From positions 1-43,165 of IMG/VR virus record IMGVR_UViG_3300020410_000002: DNA of 43,165 nt; one strand, written 5' to 3'. A program made the position numbers and the translations under genes. This document shows, one piece after another, positions 16,199-23,734 of the stretch (its first letter is position 1; every line of letters begins with the position of its first letter). This DNA is from a virus. The notes under the pieces are model-generated. The model worked only from the letters and a program-made list of their open reading frames with translations, did no database searches and was not told where the DNA came from.

Positions 16199-17898
16199 TG
16201 GCAAGCAGCGACCAGAGTTTCCTGAGGTTTGGACCCCTGCGATACACGGGCGGGTGGGATCTTACTGTCGGTCCAGGCGTCCAGCCCGCCACCTGCACGG
16301 TTACATTTACCACCGAGGCTCTGGCCAGCCTAACGAGTCCGGTGAACGACCTAGTTTTCCTGCAAGGCTCCCGCGAGATATTCCGCGTTAAGGATTGCCA
16401 TGTTGTGAGGGCGTCCGGCCACAGCCTGAAGTCCAAAATGGTACGCTGCACAATTATGGATTGGCGCTGGAGGTGGCAGTACGGCTATATCAACGGATCG
16501 TATAACATACGTGAGAGCAAGGAACAGGGGTCTAGCTCAACTGAGTGGAAGCGGGAAAAGACTCCGCAAGAGCTTGCCACGCTGCTACTCGAAGCTCTTG
16601 GTGAAAAGAATTTTGACGTCAAGAGTCTGCCCAATGACACGAGGCCGACGGTAAACTGGCAGGGAGCCAGGGCTGACTCAGAGCTGACGCGACTCTGTAG
16701 CTCGCTGGGTTGTTACCCCGCTCCGGACTACAAGCAGGACCGGGTGGTCATCCATAAAATGGGGGACGGCAGCCCTCCCAATATACAGAGCGGAGTGATA
16801 CAGGAGGTTCGGACTATGGGCGTGCGTCCACTGCCGGGCACCATTCGAGTGGTCGGAGGCCCGTCGTTGTTCCAGACCCGCCTGCGACTGGAAGCGGTCG
16901 GTGTTGACACCGATGGGAGCGTGAAGCCGCTGGAGGAGATTTCTTATCTCAAAGACCGGAGTGGGGCTGGCCTCGACAAGGACACCACCAACTGGGACAA
17001 AGAAATCCCCGGCGTGTTCGCAAATATCCACGGAACTTACGAGAAGGATGGCAAAGAGCTACAAATTAGAGACTTAGCGGCGGACACTGTGTACAAAATG
17101 TATCGCGTGGCTGGTCAAGCCGGAGGCGAAAGTTGGTCGCCTGAAGCCTTGCGCGGGACCGAGTTTGAGCCAGAAGGACTAGACGACCTGCTGCCGATCA
17201 GGGGCAACAAGGTGACCACTCACAAGGGGCCGAAGGGTGGCGACGTCGAGAACCCTGCCACCGTTCACGGAGAATTCGCCCAGGTCAAGCTAGACTACGC
17301 TAACAGCTACCCCGGCGCACAGTGGCCAGCGGGGGGCTTCAGCATTGACAACGCTAGCGGAATCGTGTCGTTCCAGGAGCCAGCTTTTAAGTTCGATAAA
17401 GTCCTGAATAAATTCACTCCGGCGAATCTTGAGCTGGACACCAGTTACCCCGTGAATAAAGAGGGTGTCTATGTACGATACGAAGAATTCAAAGAGAACA
17501 AGGACGAACAGGCTTTCGGAGACTTCCACCACCCGGTCCCGGATATAGTGGCCAAGATTAGCGAGGTAAAGGACGACGAACTAGACAACCGCGAGGAAAT
17601 TTCCAGCGATGGGAAGCTGTACCTGGAGGATATTGCTCGCCAGTATGCGCCTGTTAAGACCCAAGAGTTTACGCTGACTCGAATCCAACCCATACCACTA
17701 TCGGGAATCGTCCGCCAGATTACTTGGTCAGGAGGTGGGGGCAGACCGTCCACTACCGTATTTTCGATAAACGGGGAGCATAACAACTACATTCCGCGAT
17801 ACGAAAGTCAGGTCCACAAGCAAATGACGGAGGACGCGGCGCGGAAGCTGAGCAAGGTTCCTGATGATTTTCTACTGGGGGCGGGGGCTATCACATGA
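16198..17898 (+). CDS. Tail hub-like protein
   Basis: This is a 566-residue protein starting on the TAATG overlap with the previous gene. The N-terminal 120 residues are strand-rich (FLRFGPLRYTGGWDLTVGPG). Residues about 125-190 contain PQELATLLLEALGEKNFDVK and DSELTRLCSSLGCYPAPDY followed by a VVIHKMGDG strand. This order (small helix, Leu-rich helix, beta strand naming coordinates) is typical of hub proteins of the late-control-D type. The large C-terminal part is acidic and unrecognised. It would sit at the tail tip below the tube. The family is inferred from pattern and synteny. Confidence 0.55.
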   Translation: MASSDQSFLRFGPLRYTGGWDLTVGPGVQPATCTVTFTTEALASLTSPVNDLVFLQGSREIFRVKDCHVVRASGHSLKSKMVRCTIMDWRWRWQYGYINGSYNIRESKEQGSSSTEWKREKTPQELATLLLEALGEKNFDVKSLPNDTRPTVNWQGARADSELTRLCSSLGCYPAPDYKQDRVVIHKMGDGSPPNIQSGVIQEVRTMGVRPLPGTIRVVGGPSLFQTRLRLEAVGVDTDGSVKPLEEISYLKDRSGAGLDKDTTNWDKEIPGVFANIHGTYEKDGKELQIRDLAADTVYKMYRVAGQAGGESWSPEALRGTEFEPEGLDDLLPIRGNKVTTHKGPKGGDVENPATVHGEFAQVKLDYANSYPGAQWPAGGFSIDNASGIVSFQEPAFKFDKVLNKFTPANLELDTSYPVNKEGVYVRYEEFKENKDEQAFGDFHHPVPDIVAKISEVKDDELDNREEISSDGKLYLEDIARQYAPVKTQEFTLTRIQPIPLSGIVRQITWSGGGGRPSTTVFSINGEHNNYIPRYESQVHKQMTEDAARKLSKVPDDFLLGAGAIT

Positions 17899-18923
17899 GC
17901 ATCCAGTACGACAAGCCTTTTTTTAACGAGTCGGGGGAGAGGATCCCAGCCTATGCAATCATGGAGTTGCGAATTCAGGATGGGATATATGTGGACGCAG
18001 CAGTTGGCGAAGACGATGGCAAATTTGGCGAACACATTTCTGTCGTGAAGCCCGCAAAACACAAGGAAGAGGGATCGGGCCTGTATTTGATAAATGGCCC
18101 GACGGACATCGAAGTAGGCGAGAGAGGGCAGGGAACCCGAAGCTGGCCAGCCCGCGTACTGTACGACCGCCACAGCGACAGCACGCCGCTAGCTGGCGAA
18201 CTATGGGGACCGGAAGAAGATGAATGGCATATATCCCGTGGTAAGGGCAACCTTGCTATAGTTGGCGGTGTAGAAGATTCGGACAACACTGTAAGGGTTG
18301 AGTTGGGACCGATTCCCGCATCGGCAGAGCCGATTATCGCTTTACTGGTGGGCGACGTTCCAGCGGCCGATTTTTCGTCCGACGTCCCGAAGCCAGGGAT
18401 AGGAGACAAAGAGTCCTGCCACATTTTGAGGTGGAAGTTAGACGAGGACGGAAACACCGTTCTACCTCCTACGGAACTCGAAAAGGACGAGGAGAAAGAT
18501 CCAAATCTTGAGTCCAGTCCAGGCGACCCCCCAATGGTGGAGAACCTAATTCCCAAGCAACGGACGCCGGTAAACTTTAGCGGCACAACTTTGCGAGCAA
18601 GCGAAGACGAGCCGATTCTTGTCAGCGGTCACATGGTCAGGGTCTTTGGTTCAGCTGACGAGGGCGTCAATATCGAAACGCAGAAATACGTAGAGGTACT
18701 GTTTTACATCTCAAACGTAATGGACTTCAGGAGCTTGCCGGGCTACGAAAAGGGGACTACGGACGCCGATGCTCAAGCACCTTATCACCCAGGCGAAAGC
18801 GAGGAATTCCCGGCTGGCGAGTTTAGGTTGGGCCGTGAGGATTGCGGGAATCCCGAATCTGGCGGCGATGATGGTACGGACACTACTGGCCCCACTGACC
18901 CCAACAACACCACCGACCCATGA
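17895..18923 (+). CDS. Tail-tip associated protein, unknown family
   Basis: This is a 342-residue acidic protein overlapping the previous gene by ATGA. It is strand-rich at the N-terminus (FNESGERIPAYAIMELRIQD) with no cysteine clusters or membrane segments. It ends in a low-complexity Thr/Asn/Asp/Pro tail (DTTGPTDPNNTTDP) that resembles exposed linkers. It is co-translated with the hub-like and PKD proteins, so it is probably part of the same tip assembly. Confidence 0.55.
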   Translation: MSIQYDKPFFNESGERIPAYAIMELRIQDGIYVDAAVGEDDGKFGEHISVVKPAKHKEEGSGLYLINGPTDIEVGERGQGTRSWPARVLYDRHSDSTPLAGELWGPEEDEWHISRGKGNLAIVGGVEDSDNTVRVELGPIPASAEPIIALLVGDVPAADFSSDVPKPGIGDKESCHILRWKLDEDGNTVLPPTELEKDEEKDPNLESSPGDPPMVENLIPKQRTPVNFSGTTLRASEDEPILVSGHMVRVFGSADEGVNIETQKYVEVLFYISNVMDFRSLPGYEKGTTDADAQAPYHPGESEEFPAGEFRLGREDCGNPESGGDDGTDTTGPTDPNNTTDP

Positions 18924-20200
18924 CGCAGCCGTTTATAAAAAACGGAAAGCCGGTTTTCTCCGGAGGCCAGCCTAGCTTTGGTTGCGGTGATCCCTGCCAA
19001 AGTGTCGAGGCCGCCTTTAGTATCGAATGGGGCCCCATTGAGTGCCTTGCCTACGAGGAGATCGGGGACAGCCCTATAACAGACATTGACGGTGATGGCA
19101 ATATTGAGCCAAACAACCCTACAGGCGGCAAACGGTGCGTAGAGTGGGAGCAGACCCTCTACTTCACGGACGAAAGTCAAGCCTCCGATGGTGCGGAAAT
19201 AGTCTCTTGGCTGTGGGACTTTGGGGACGGAAGCACTAGCACGGAACAAAACCCAACTCACACCTTTACGCCCGGAACTGGTCCCACTGGCGTCAACACT
19301 ACCGACCCAGTATACGACGATGGAAGCAATGAGACTAGCGACGAATTACACCCAATATTAAGGGTGAGCGTTACGCTCACAATAGTCGATAGCGAAGGGT
19401 GCGAAAGCACGAAGGACTATAGCGGCGATGCAAGCGGCGAGGAATCCGGCGACGACGGTGGCGACGATGGTGGTGAGGAAGTGACCTGTGACCAAATGCG
19501 CCGTCGTATCAAAAGCATGACCGCGACAATATCAGGCATGAGGGAGGATTGCGTTGCCAACACTTATTACTCGCACCGCGAATGGATGCAAGAGTTAGTA
19601 GGCGGAGAGCCCTGTAGCATAACTAGTTGCGAGTACGAGCTGGTCAAGCCGGAGGCGACCGAGCATCGCACAGACTTTAGGGATTCAGGATATTCTTGCG
19701 CGGATTTCAACGGCAGCTACGAAGTAACTGATTTAGAGTCTGCACCATGGTCAACTTTTACCTATGGGAAAGTAGAGTTTGAGATTGACACCTGCTACAA
19801 CGGATTGACCGCGAAGACACAATTCGCAGTTGATATAAGCACTGCCGCCGGATGGCATCTGGGGGAGTATAGGGGCTTGCATACCAGAGACGATGGGATG
19901 TGTTATATTCCTGTTACAGTACGCATAACAGAAGCATACGTGATAATGTGGCATCCCGCAATGTGGCAGGGGTGGCTAAAAGTTGACCCTGATGCAGACG
20001 CTAAAATCGCGAGTGCAGTATTGACCGCAGTAAACCTCGTGGGAGGCCCCGGGACTAGTGATCATGTCACTTATAGGTTCGGACAATGTTACGGTTGGCC
20101 GCTAGATGGTACGTGTGACGATGTCCCCCGTGGTGGCATTTCTCACCGCCCGCCCCCGTCAAAGATACCCAATTGCGCGGTGGAGGTAAGATTTACTTGA
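18920..20200 (+). CDS. PKD-domain tail protein
   Basis: This is a 426-residue protein overlapping the previous gene by ATGA. Residues about 75-170 hold a PKD (polycystic kidney disease-type, Ig-like) domain with the hallmark WLWDFGDGSTSTEQNPTHTF (residues 97-116). DIDGDGNIE (55-63) resembles a calcium-binding loop. A Glu/Gly/Asp spacer near residue 175-192 leads to a Cys-containing C-terminal domain (CNGLTAKTQFAVDIS, HPAMWQGWLKVDPD) that I do not recognise. PKD domains occur on cell-surface and carbohydrate-binding proteins, so receptor or polysaccharide contact is plausible. Its TGA overlaps a TTG start of the next gene. Confidence 0.65.
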   Translation: MTQPFIKNGKPVFSGGQPSFGCGDPCQSVEAAFSIEWGPIECLAYEEIGDSPITDIDGDGNIEPNNPTGGKRCVEWEQTLYFTDESQASDGAEIVSWLWDFGDGSTSTEQNPTHTFTPGTGPTGVNTTDPVYDDGSNETSDELHPILRVSVTLTIVDSEGCESTKDYSGDASGEESGDDGGDDGGEEVTCDQMRRRIKSMTATISGMREDCVANTYYSHREWMQELVGGEPCSITSCEYELVKPEATEHRTDFRDSGYSCADFNGSYEVTDLESAPWSTFTYGKVEFEIDTCYNGLTAKTQFAVDISTAAGWHLGEYRGLHTRDDGMCYIPVTVRITEAYVIMWHPAMWQGWLKVDPDADAKIASAVLTAVNLVGGPGTSDHVTYRFGQCYGWPLDGTCDDVPRGGISHRPPPSKIPNCAVEVRFT

Positions 20201-20544
20201 TCGCAAAGAAATGCGTCTGGGTTCCCGACTTGCCGGACGGGGTAATTTGCTTGGGGTGCCGAGCCAAGCGCCCTACCGAGAGGGTCAGGGACTGCCCGCA
20301 ACCCGCGCCTCCTTGCCAGCACTTAGGGCAAGCAATTGAGCGTGATGGCGTTGCACTCAAAGTTAAATGCGGGTGCGGCAAGAAGAAGCAGGAAAGGATG
20401 ATGCCAGCTTACGCGTGCGAAGTACGCAAGCGATGCCTGCCGACCGCCGTTTTTAGCATGGAGCAACTAGCATCATGGGCGGAACGGCCAGAGGCGGAAC
20501 TTTACCAGCTATGCCAAACGTGCGAAGATAGACAAGCACCCTAA
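20197..20544 (+). CDS. Cysteine-rich zinc-ribbon-like protein
   Basis: This is a 115-residue protein. The TTG at 20197 is chosen because GGAGG lies 10 nt upstream and it overlaps the preceding stop as TTGA; another TTG at 20173 has no ribosome site. At least ten cysteines are arranged in pairs (VICLGC, CPQPAPPCQHLG, KCGCGKKK, CEVRKRC, CQTC). The CQHLG...C.CGKK pattern resembles a small protein I associate with tail regions of planctomycete prophages. It probably binds metal; the role is unknown. Confidence 0.6.
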   Translation: MIAKKCVWVPDLPDGVICLGCRAKRPTERVRDCPQPAPPCQHLGQAIERDGVALKVKCGCGKKKQERMMPAYACEVRKRCLPTAVFSMEQLASWAERPEAELYQLCQTCEDRQAP

Positions 20545-20558
20545 ACACGAGGAAAACC

Positions 20559-20945
20559 ATGAGCTACCAAACAGCAGCAGCACACCTAAGCGCGGCCAAC
20601 ACCTCCCGCGACGGCTCCGGGGCGAACTTAGTTAAGGTGTTCGAGGCCTACGAGCCGTGCTATGTGGACCGTGTGATATTTCAGTCACTGGGATCAAATG
20701 CGGCGACGGCAGCCCGCGTATTTGTAAGCAGCCTAAAGACAGAGGAGGGGCGGACGCTGAACCGAGAGGTCACGCTACCCTCGACATCGGCCACAGAGGT
20801 AGCTGGTTTGGCTGCCGTGTCGCTGTCGCTGGGGCTATATCTGGCGACCGGGCAGCGGCTGTACTGCACCGTCGGCACTGCGCAGTCCGCAGGTACGGAC
20901 GTTTGCGCGGTGGTAGGCAGGTCGCACTCAGATTTTAACGTCTGA
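20559..20945 (+). CDS. Small structural protein, last of the tail operon
   Basis: This is a 128-residue beta-rich protein with GAGGA upstream. ANTSRDGSGANLVKVFEAYE, VDRVIFQSLGSNAATAARVF and YLATGQRLYCTVGTAQSAG look like a compact jelly-roll or decoration-type domain. It is the last rightward gene before the tandem repeat and convergent hairpin. A virion surface or decoration role is possible; no family is named. Confidence 0.6.
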   Translation: MSYQTAAAHLSAANTSRDGSGANLVKVFEAYEPCYVDRVIFQSLGSNAATAARVFVSSLKTEEGRTLNREVTLPSTSATEVAGLAAVSLSLGLYLATGQRLYCTVGTAQSAGTDVCAVVGRSHSDFNV

Positions 20946-20989
20946 GGCTGGTAGTTTAGCCATGGCTACATTTTGTGGGCGGCGAATCC

Positions 20990-21041
20990 GCGCACACGTA
21001 GCGCACACGTAGCGCACACTGGCGCACACGGGCGCACACGG
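20990..21041. repeat. Tandem GCGCACAC repeats (5 copies)
   Basis: Five head-to-tail copies of a 10-11 nt unit run from 20990 to 21041: GCGCACACGTA twice, GCGCACACTG once, GCGCACACGG twice. Degenerate half-copies continue into the hairpin at 21052. The array lies in the gap between the rightward tail operon and the leftward small-gene operon. The regular spacing is close to one helical turn, which suits a protein-binding array. Confidence 0.85.
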
Positions 21042-21051
21042 GCGCATGAGT

Positions 21052-21084
21052 AATGCGCACATACCACTAGAGCGTGTGCGCATT
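21052..21084. terminator. Bidirectional terminator-like hairpin between convergent operons
   Basis: A perfect 10-bp inverted repeat (AATGCGCACA at 21052..21061, TGTGCGCATT at 21075..21084) is followed on the + strand by TT and precedes the 3' end of the leftward gene at 21105. The T/A runs at either edge are short, so termination efficiency is uncertain. The stem shares GCGCACA with the adjacent tandem repeats. Confidence 0.6.
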
Positions 21085-21104
21085 TTACCCTGCCCCCCCG
21101 CGAA

Positions 21105-21410
21105 TCATCGGCTCCACCGCGACCGCGTTCGGGCATCGGACTCGGTGGGCACAATCGAGGCCCACCAAAGCGTTTCGTCAATCTCGTCGAGTGCTTCTGT
21201 TGCGGCGAAAAGGATATCCGGCCACTTTTCGCGCGCGAACCACTCGCCGTATCCGGTAAGGCTCCCGTCGTCGTTGTGCGTGCGTTCGACGCCGTGATCC
21301 CAACGACCATCCCAGGGTCCATCACTGGGTTCAGGGATGTACCCGTCTATGTCCGCGTGTCGTTTGAGCCCCTTGCCATACTGGCCAAACCTTGAGATAT
21401 GGATTGCCAT
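21105..21410 (-). CDS. Small leftward protein, Trp-rich, unknown
   Basis: This is a 101-residue protein. On the minus strand AAGGGAGAAA precedes the ATG at 21410. Aromatic and acidic residues dominate (DGPWDGRWDHGVE, GYGEWFAREKWPDILF, DETLWWASIVP). It is the distal gene of a four-gene leftward operon of small host-takeover-like proteins. No family was recognised. Confidence 0.6.
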   Translation of the reverse strand: MAIHISRFGQYGKGLKRHADIDGYIPEPSDGPWDGRWDHGVERTHNDDGSLTGYGEWFAREKWPDILFAATEALDEIDETLWWASIVPTESDARTRSRWSR

Positions 21411-21433
21411 GATTTTTCTCCCTTATTAGATAG

Positions 21434-21661
21434 TTAGACCCACCTGAGACCCGAACACTCAGCAACGCTCTTTCGCCAGCAATGATCCGGCCAGCTCACT
21501 GTGATCTCTCGGTCTCCGTCTTGCAGCCAATCCGGCCCGAGGTGGTCTACGATCACATCGACCATCTCGCCGTAATTGCCACCTGCCTCGGCTGTCCGGG
21601 CCACGGCGAACTCCAGCTCGTCCACCGTGTAGACCTCCTGATTTGTCTTCTTGCGTGTCAT
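21434..21661 (-). CDS. Small leftward acidic protein, paralog of 21936..22223
   Basis: This is a 75-residue protein with AAAGGAGAAA before the ATG. It aligns with the protein from 21936..22223: YTVDELEFAV versus CTVDDLVEAV, EMVDVIVDHLGPDW versus EMCEYTALDLGPKW, and DREITVSW versus KEILVTY. It has a helix followed by a LGP.W turn and a strand. Both copies in one operon suggest an old duplication. Unknown function. Confidence 0.65.
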   Translation of the reverse strand: MTRKKTNQEVYTVDELEFAVARTAEAGGNYGEMVDVIVDHLGPDWLQDGDREITVSWPDHCWRKSVAECSGLRWV

Positions 21662-21682
21662 TGTTTTCTCCTTTCGTGGTGG

Positions 21683-21919
21683 TTATTTGATGCTGCTGGG
21701 TAGGGTCCGTGGCTCGCCCGTCTCGAAGTCGCTGACAGCGTCATCGTGGCACTCGTAGCCGTGCGATAGCTGCATGGGGCGGTAGGCTCTGGCCCACCTG
21801 ACTCCGCCACAACGCTCGCGCGTCAGTATGCGCTTGACGCCCGTGGCAGTCGCATGAACTACACGCCACTGACCAATTGATCCCTCGCCAGACAGGATGT
21901 AGTATTGCTGTTTCTTCAT
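21683..21919 (-). CDS. Small leftward protein, unknown
   Basis: This is a 78-residue protein starting MKKQQYYILSGEG at 21919, where GGGAGGAAA lies upstream on the minus strand. A longer frame upstream is the shadow of the neighbouring gene. The sequence is strand-rich at first (YYILSGEGSIGQWRVVHAT) and basic in the middle (GVKRILTRERCGG). No recognised motif. Confidence 0.6.
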   Translation of the reverse strand: MKKQQYYILSGEGSIGQWRVVHATATGVKRILTRERCGGVRWARAYRPMQLSHGYECHDDAVSDFETGEPRTLPSSIK

Positions 21920-21935
21920 GATTTCCTCCCTTTTT

Positions 21936-22223
21936 TTAGTGCCAAGAAAAATCTGTGCAAGCTGACATCTTGCCACGCCGTCGGCAGCGCTCGCAGCAGT
22001 AGGTGACAAGGATCTCCTTGCCGCCGTCTTCGCGGTCCCACTTCGGGCCGAGATCCAGAGCTGTGTACTCGCACATTTCCAGGTAGTCACTGCCCGTCAG
22101 GTCGCACACGGCCTCCACTAGGTCGTCTACTGTACAAATGTCCTGGTGGTCTCCGAGGTCGTCGGTCCACTTATGTGATCCGTCGTCGGTCTTCCAGGCG
22201 TCGTAATAGGTCCACGCGTCCAT
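21936..22223 (-). CDS. Small leftward acidic protein, first gene of leftward operon
   Basis: This is a 95-residue protein. The start at 22223 (MDAWTYYDAWK) is chosen because AAGGAGG lies 6 nt before it; an ATG 6 nt upstream abuts that site. It is acidic and aromatic, with a helix (VDDLVEAVCDLTGSDYLEMC), LGPKW, a strand and a Cys pair (TYCCERCRR). It is homologous to 21434..21661. It lies directly downstream of a good sigma70-type promoter at 22286..22313, so it is probably an early, highly expressed protein. Confidence 0.65.
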   Translation of the reverse strand: MDAWTYYDAWKTDDGSHKWTDDLGDHQDICTVDDLVEAVCDLTGSDYLEMCEYTALDLGPKWDREDGGKEILVTYCCERCRRRGKMSACTDFSWH

Positions 22224-22285
22224 GACCATCCTCCTTCGGCAGATTGTATCGAGTCCCCTCCGGGGGTCTCCGGTGTCGCGTGGTC

Positions 22286-22313
22286 ATTATACACGATTCC
22301 GGGGCCTTGTCCA
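22286..22313 (-). promoter_or_regulatory. Leftward sigma70-type promoter
   Basis: On the minus strand TGGACA (22313..22308) is followed after 16 nt by TATAAT (22291..22286). It sits about 63 nt upstream of the start of the leftward operon. Five of six and six of six bases match the consensus. Confidence 0.7.
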
Positions 22314-22345
22314 GAAGAAAATTGGATAATCTTCCAGCTACGGGG

Positions 22346-22374
22346 TTGCCTGGGCAGCGTGTGCAGCCTATTAT
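22346..22374 (+). promoter_or_regulatory. Candidate rightward early promoter
   Basis: TTGCCT (22346..22351) and TATTAT (22369..22374) are 17 nt apart and lead toward the HTH gene at 22443. The match is four of six and five of six. The remaining intergenic sequence (22230..22442) shows the opposing promoter and the hairpin at 22381 but no gene. Confidence 0.5.
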
Positions 22375-22380
22375 CCCTGT

Positions 22381-22398
22381 ATCGGCGGAAGTGCCGAT
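22381..22398 (+). promoter_or_regulatory. Hairpin with GGA in a six-base loop in the early leader (operator or CsrA site)
   Basis: ATCGGC, loop GGAAGT, GCCGAT form a perfect 6-bp stem. It starts 7 nt after the candidate -10 box, so it could be an operator near +1 or an RNA hairpin in the 5' leader. GGA in a hexaloop is the preferred presentation for CsrA, which this phage encodes. A second AGGATG lies at the ribosome site of the next gene (22433..22440). Confidence 0.45.
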
Positions 22399-22442
22399 AA
22401 ACTTGAGGTTTTACCCTAATTACCTATTTTACGGAGGATGCC

Positions 22443-22697
22443 ATGAAGGCGAAAGATTTTGAAACGGCTGTCAAGGTACTGGCTGCCCGTAGCGGGTACA
22501 CCATGCCGCAGGTCGCGCGGGGCGTTGGGATAGATACGCGCAACCTGACGCGGAGGCTGGGCGCGATGGACGGCGAGCGGTCGTCGGTCCAGCTTCTGGT
22601 TGACATCTGCCTAACGGCAGGCTGGAGATTCGCGGATCTTGTGGAGGAGGCAAGTCGAGCCTCTACGACACGACAGGAGGACGATCATGTTGTTTGA
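22443..22697 (+). CDS. Small HTH DNA-binding protein (Cro/C1-like)
   Basis: This is an 84-residue protein with GGAGG before the ATG. Residues about 17-40 (SGYTMPQVARGVGIDTRNL) fit a lambda-repressor-type helix-turn-helix, followed by a longer C-terminal helix (VQLLVDICLTAGWRFADLVE). As first gene of the rightward early operon, next to divergent promoters and an inverted repeat, it probably regulates this control region. No integrase accompanies it, so lysogeny is not implied. It overlaps the exonuclease gene by 11 nt. Confidence 0.65.
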   Translation: MKAKDFETAVKVLAARSGYTMPQVARGVGIDTRNLTRRLGAMDGERSSVQLLVDICLTAGWRFADLVEEASRASTTRQEDDHVV

Positions 22698-23694
22698 ATT
22701 TCCACAGGGCGACATAGAGCGACACGGCAGCGCCGAGTCGTGGATGGCAGCGAGACCCAACCGGCTCAACGCCAGCGAAACCGCCGCACTCTGGGGCCGC
22801 AGCAGGTACGCCTCCAGGTACTCTCTATACCAGGACAAGGCCCACGGCGCGGCTAGGGAGGCTGAGGAGTCCACGCACATGCGACGGGGGAAAATTTTTG
22901 AAGGCCCAATCATCGAGGAGACCCGATTTCGCTACGGCTGGAAGATAGAGCAGTGGGATCAACACGCTAGCGTCGTCCATCCGACGCTTCCGGTAGCTTG
23001 CACACCAGACTGTTTGATCGTAGACGACGATGACAATCAGGCCCTGGGGCAGATCAAATTGGCGAGCGAGTGGATGAAAAAAAATTGGACAACCGAGCCG
23101 CCGCTTGAGTACCAAATACAGTGCCAAACCGAGATGTTCGTCACTGGCGTGGAGATGAGCTATCTGATCGTTGTGTTTGGTTTGTCGAGCGAGCCGGAAG
23201 CGATCCCAGTCATGAGGCACGCCGGATTCCAGCGCGAACTAGAGCGCCAAATAGTCGAATTTTGGGATGGCGTGAAAAGTGGACGCGAGCCAGAGGTGGA
23301 TGGCTCCGATGCCACTATGGAGGCGATCAAGTGGAGGTTTCCGGTCGATGACGGAACGGGGATCGACCTGACCAATGATTGCGATATTTGGGCGCGTGAG
23401 ATGGAGGCACGAAAGGAATCCATAAAGGCAGACAAAATGGTAGTTGACGAGCTTAAGGCCAAAATCACATCCATGATGGGAGAGCACGCTTATGCCCAGA
23501 TTGGCGATGAGGCTTACGCCTGGAAAACCAGCAAGCAATCCCGCATCGACTCAAAAAAAATCAAAGAGATGTACCCGGATATCGCCAAAGCGTGCACCAA
23601 AGAGGTCAATGTCCGCACGCTGCGAAAAGTCAAAAGTATACCCGACGAAGTGTTCGCGGATATAGATTTTGTAGCGCCAGAGGCCCTACTGTAA
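22687..23694 (+). CDS. YqaJ-type recombination exonuclease (Gln in place of catalytic Glu)
   Basis: This is a 335-residue protein. ATG 22687 follows AGGAGG; a GTG at 22639 lies inside the previous gene. Motifs in order: NASETAALWGRSRY, MRRGKIFEGPIIEE, TPDCLIVDD, GQIKLASEW and LEYQIQCQTEMFVTG. These match the YqaJ/lambda-exonuclease family, which degrades one strand from a double-strand end and hands the other to RecT. The usual D...E-x-K active site reads D...Q-I-K here (Gln codon at 23050..23052). The C-terminal helical part (MEARKESIKADKMVVDELKA) is normal. It forms a pair with recT downstream. Confidence 0.82.
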   Translation: MLFEFPQGDIERHGSAESWMAARPNRLNASETAALWGRSRYASRYSLYQDKAHGAAREAEESTHMRRGKIFEGPIIEETRFRYGWKIEQWDQHASVVHPTLPVACTPDCLIVDDDDNQALGQIKLASEWMKKNWTTEPPLEYQIQCQTEMFVTGVEMSYLIVVFGLSSEPEAIPVMRHAGFQRELERQIVEFWDGVKSGREPEVDGSDATMEAIKWRFPVDDGTGIDLTNDCDIWAREMEARKESIKADKMVVDELKAKITSMMGEHAYAQIGDEAYAWKTSKQSRIDSKKIKEMYPDIAKACTKEVNVRTLRKVKSIPDEVFADIDFVAPEALL

Positions 23695-23734
23695 CCAAAT
23701 TTCCGACCGTCCCAACAAACGCAGGAGGAGCGAA

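Noticed and set aside
20957-20968. 12-bp palindrome TAGCCATGGCTA after the last tail gene
   Set aside because: A single short palindrome without neighbours or flanking signals; may be chance.
22443-22697. Temperate lifestyle suggested by a Cro/C1-like protein
   Set aside because: No integrase, excisionase or attachment site was seen; a small HTH regulator alone does not show lysogeny.
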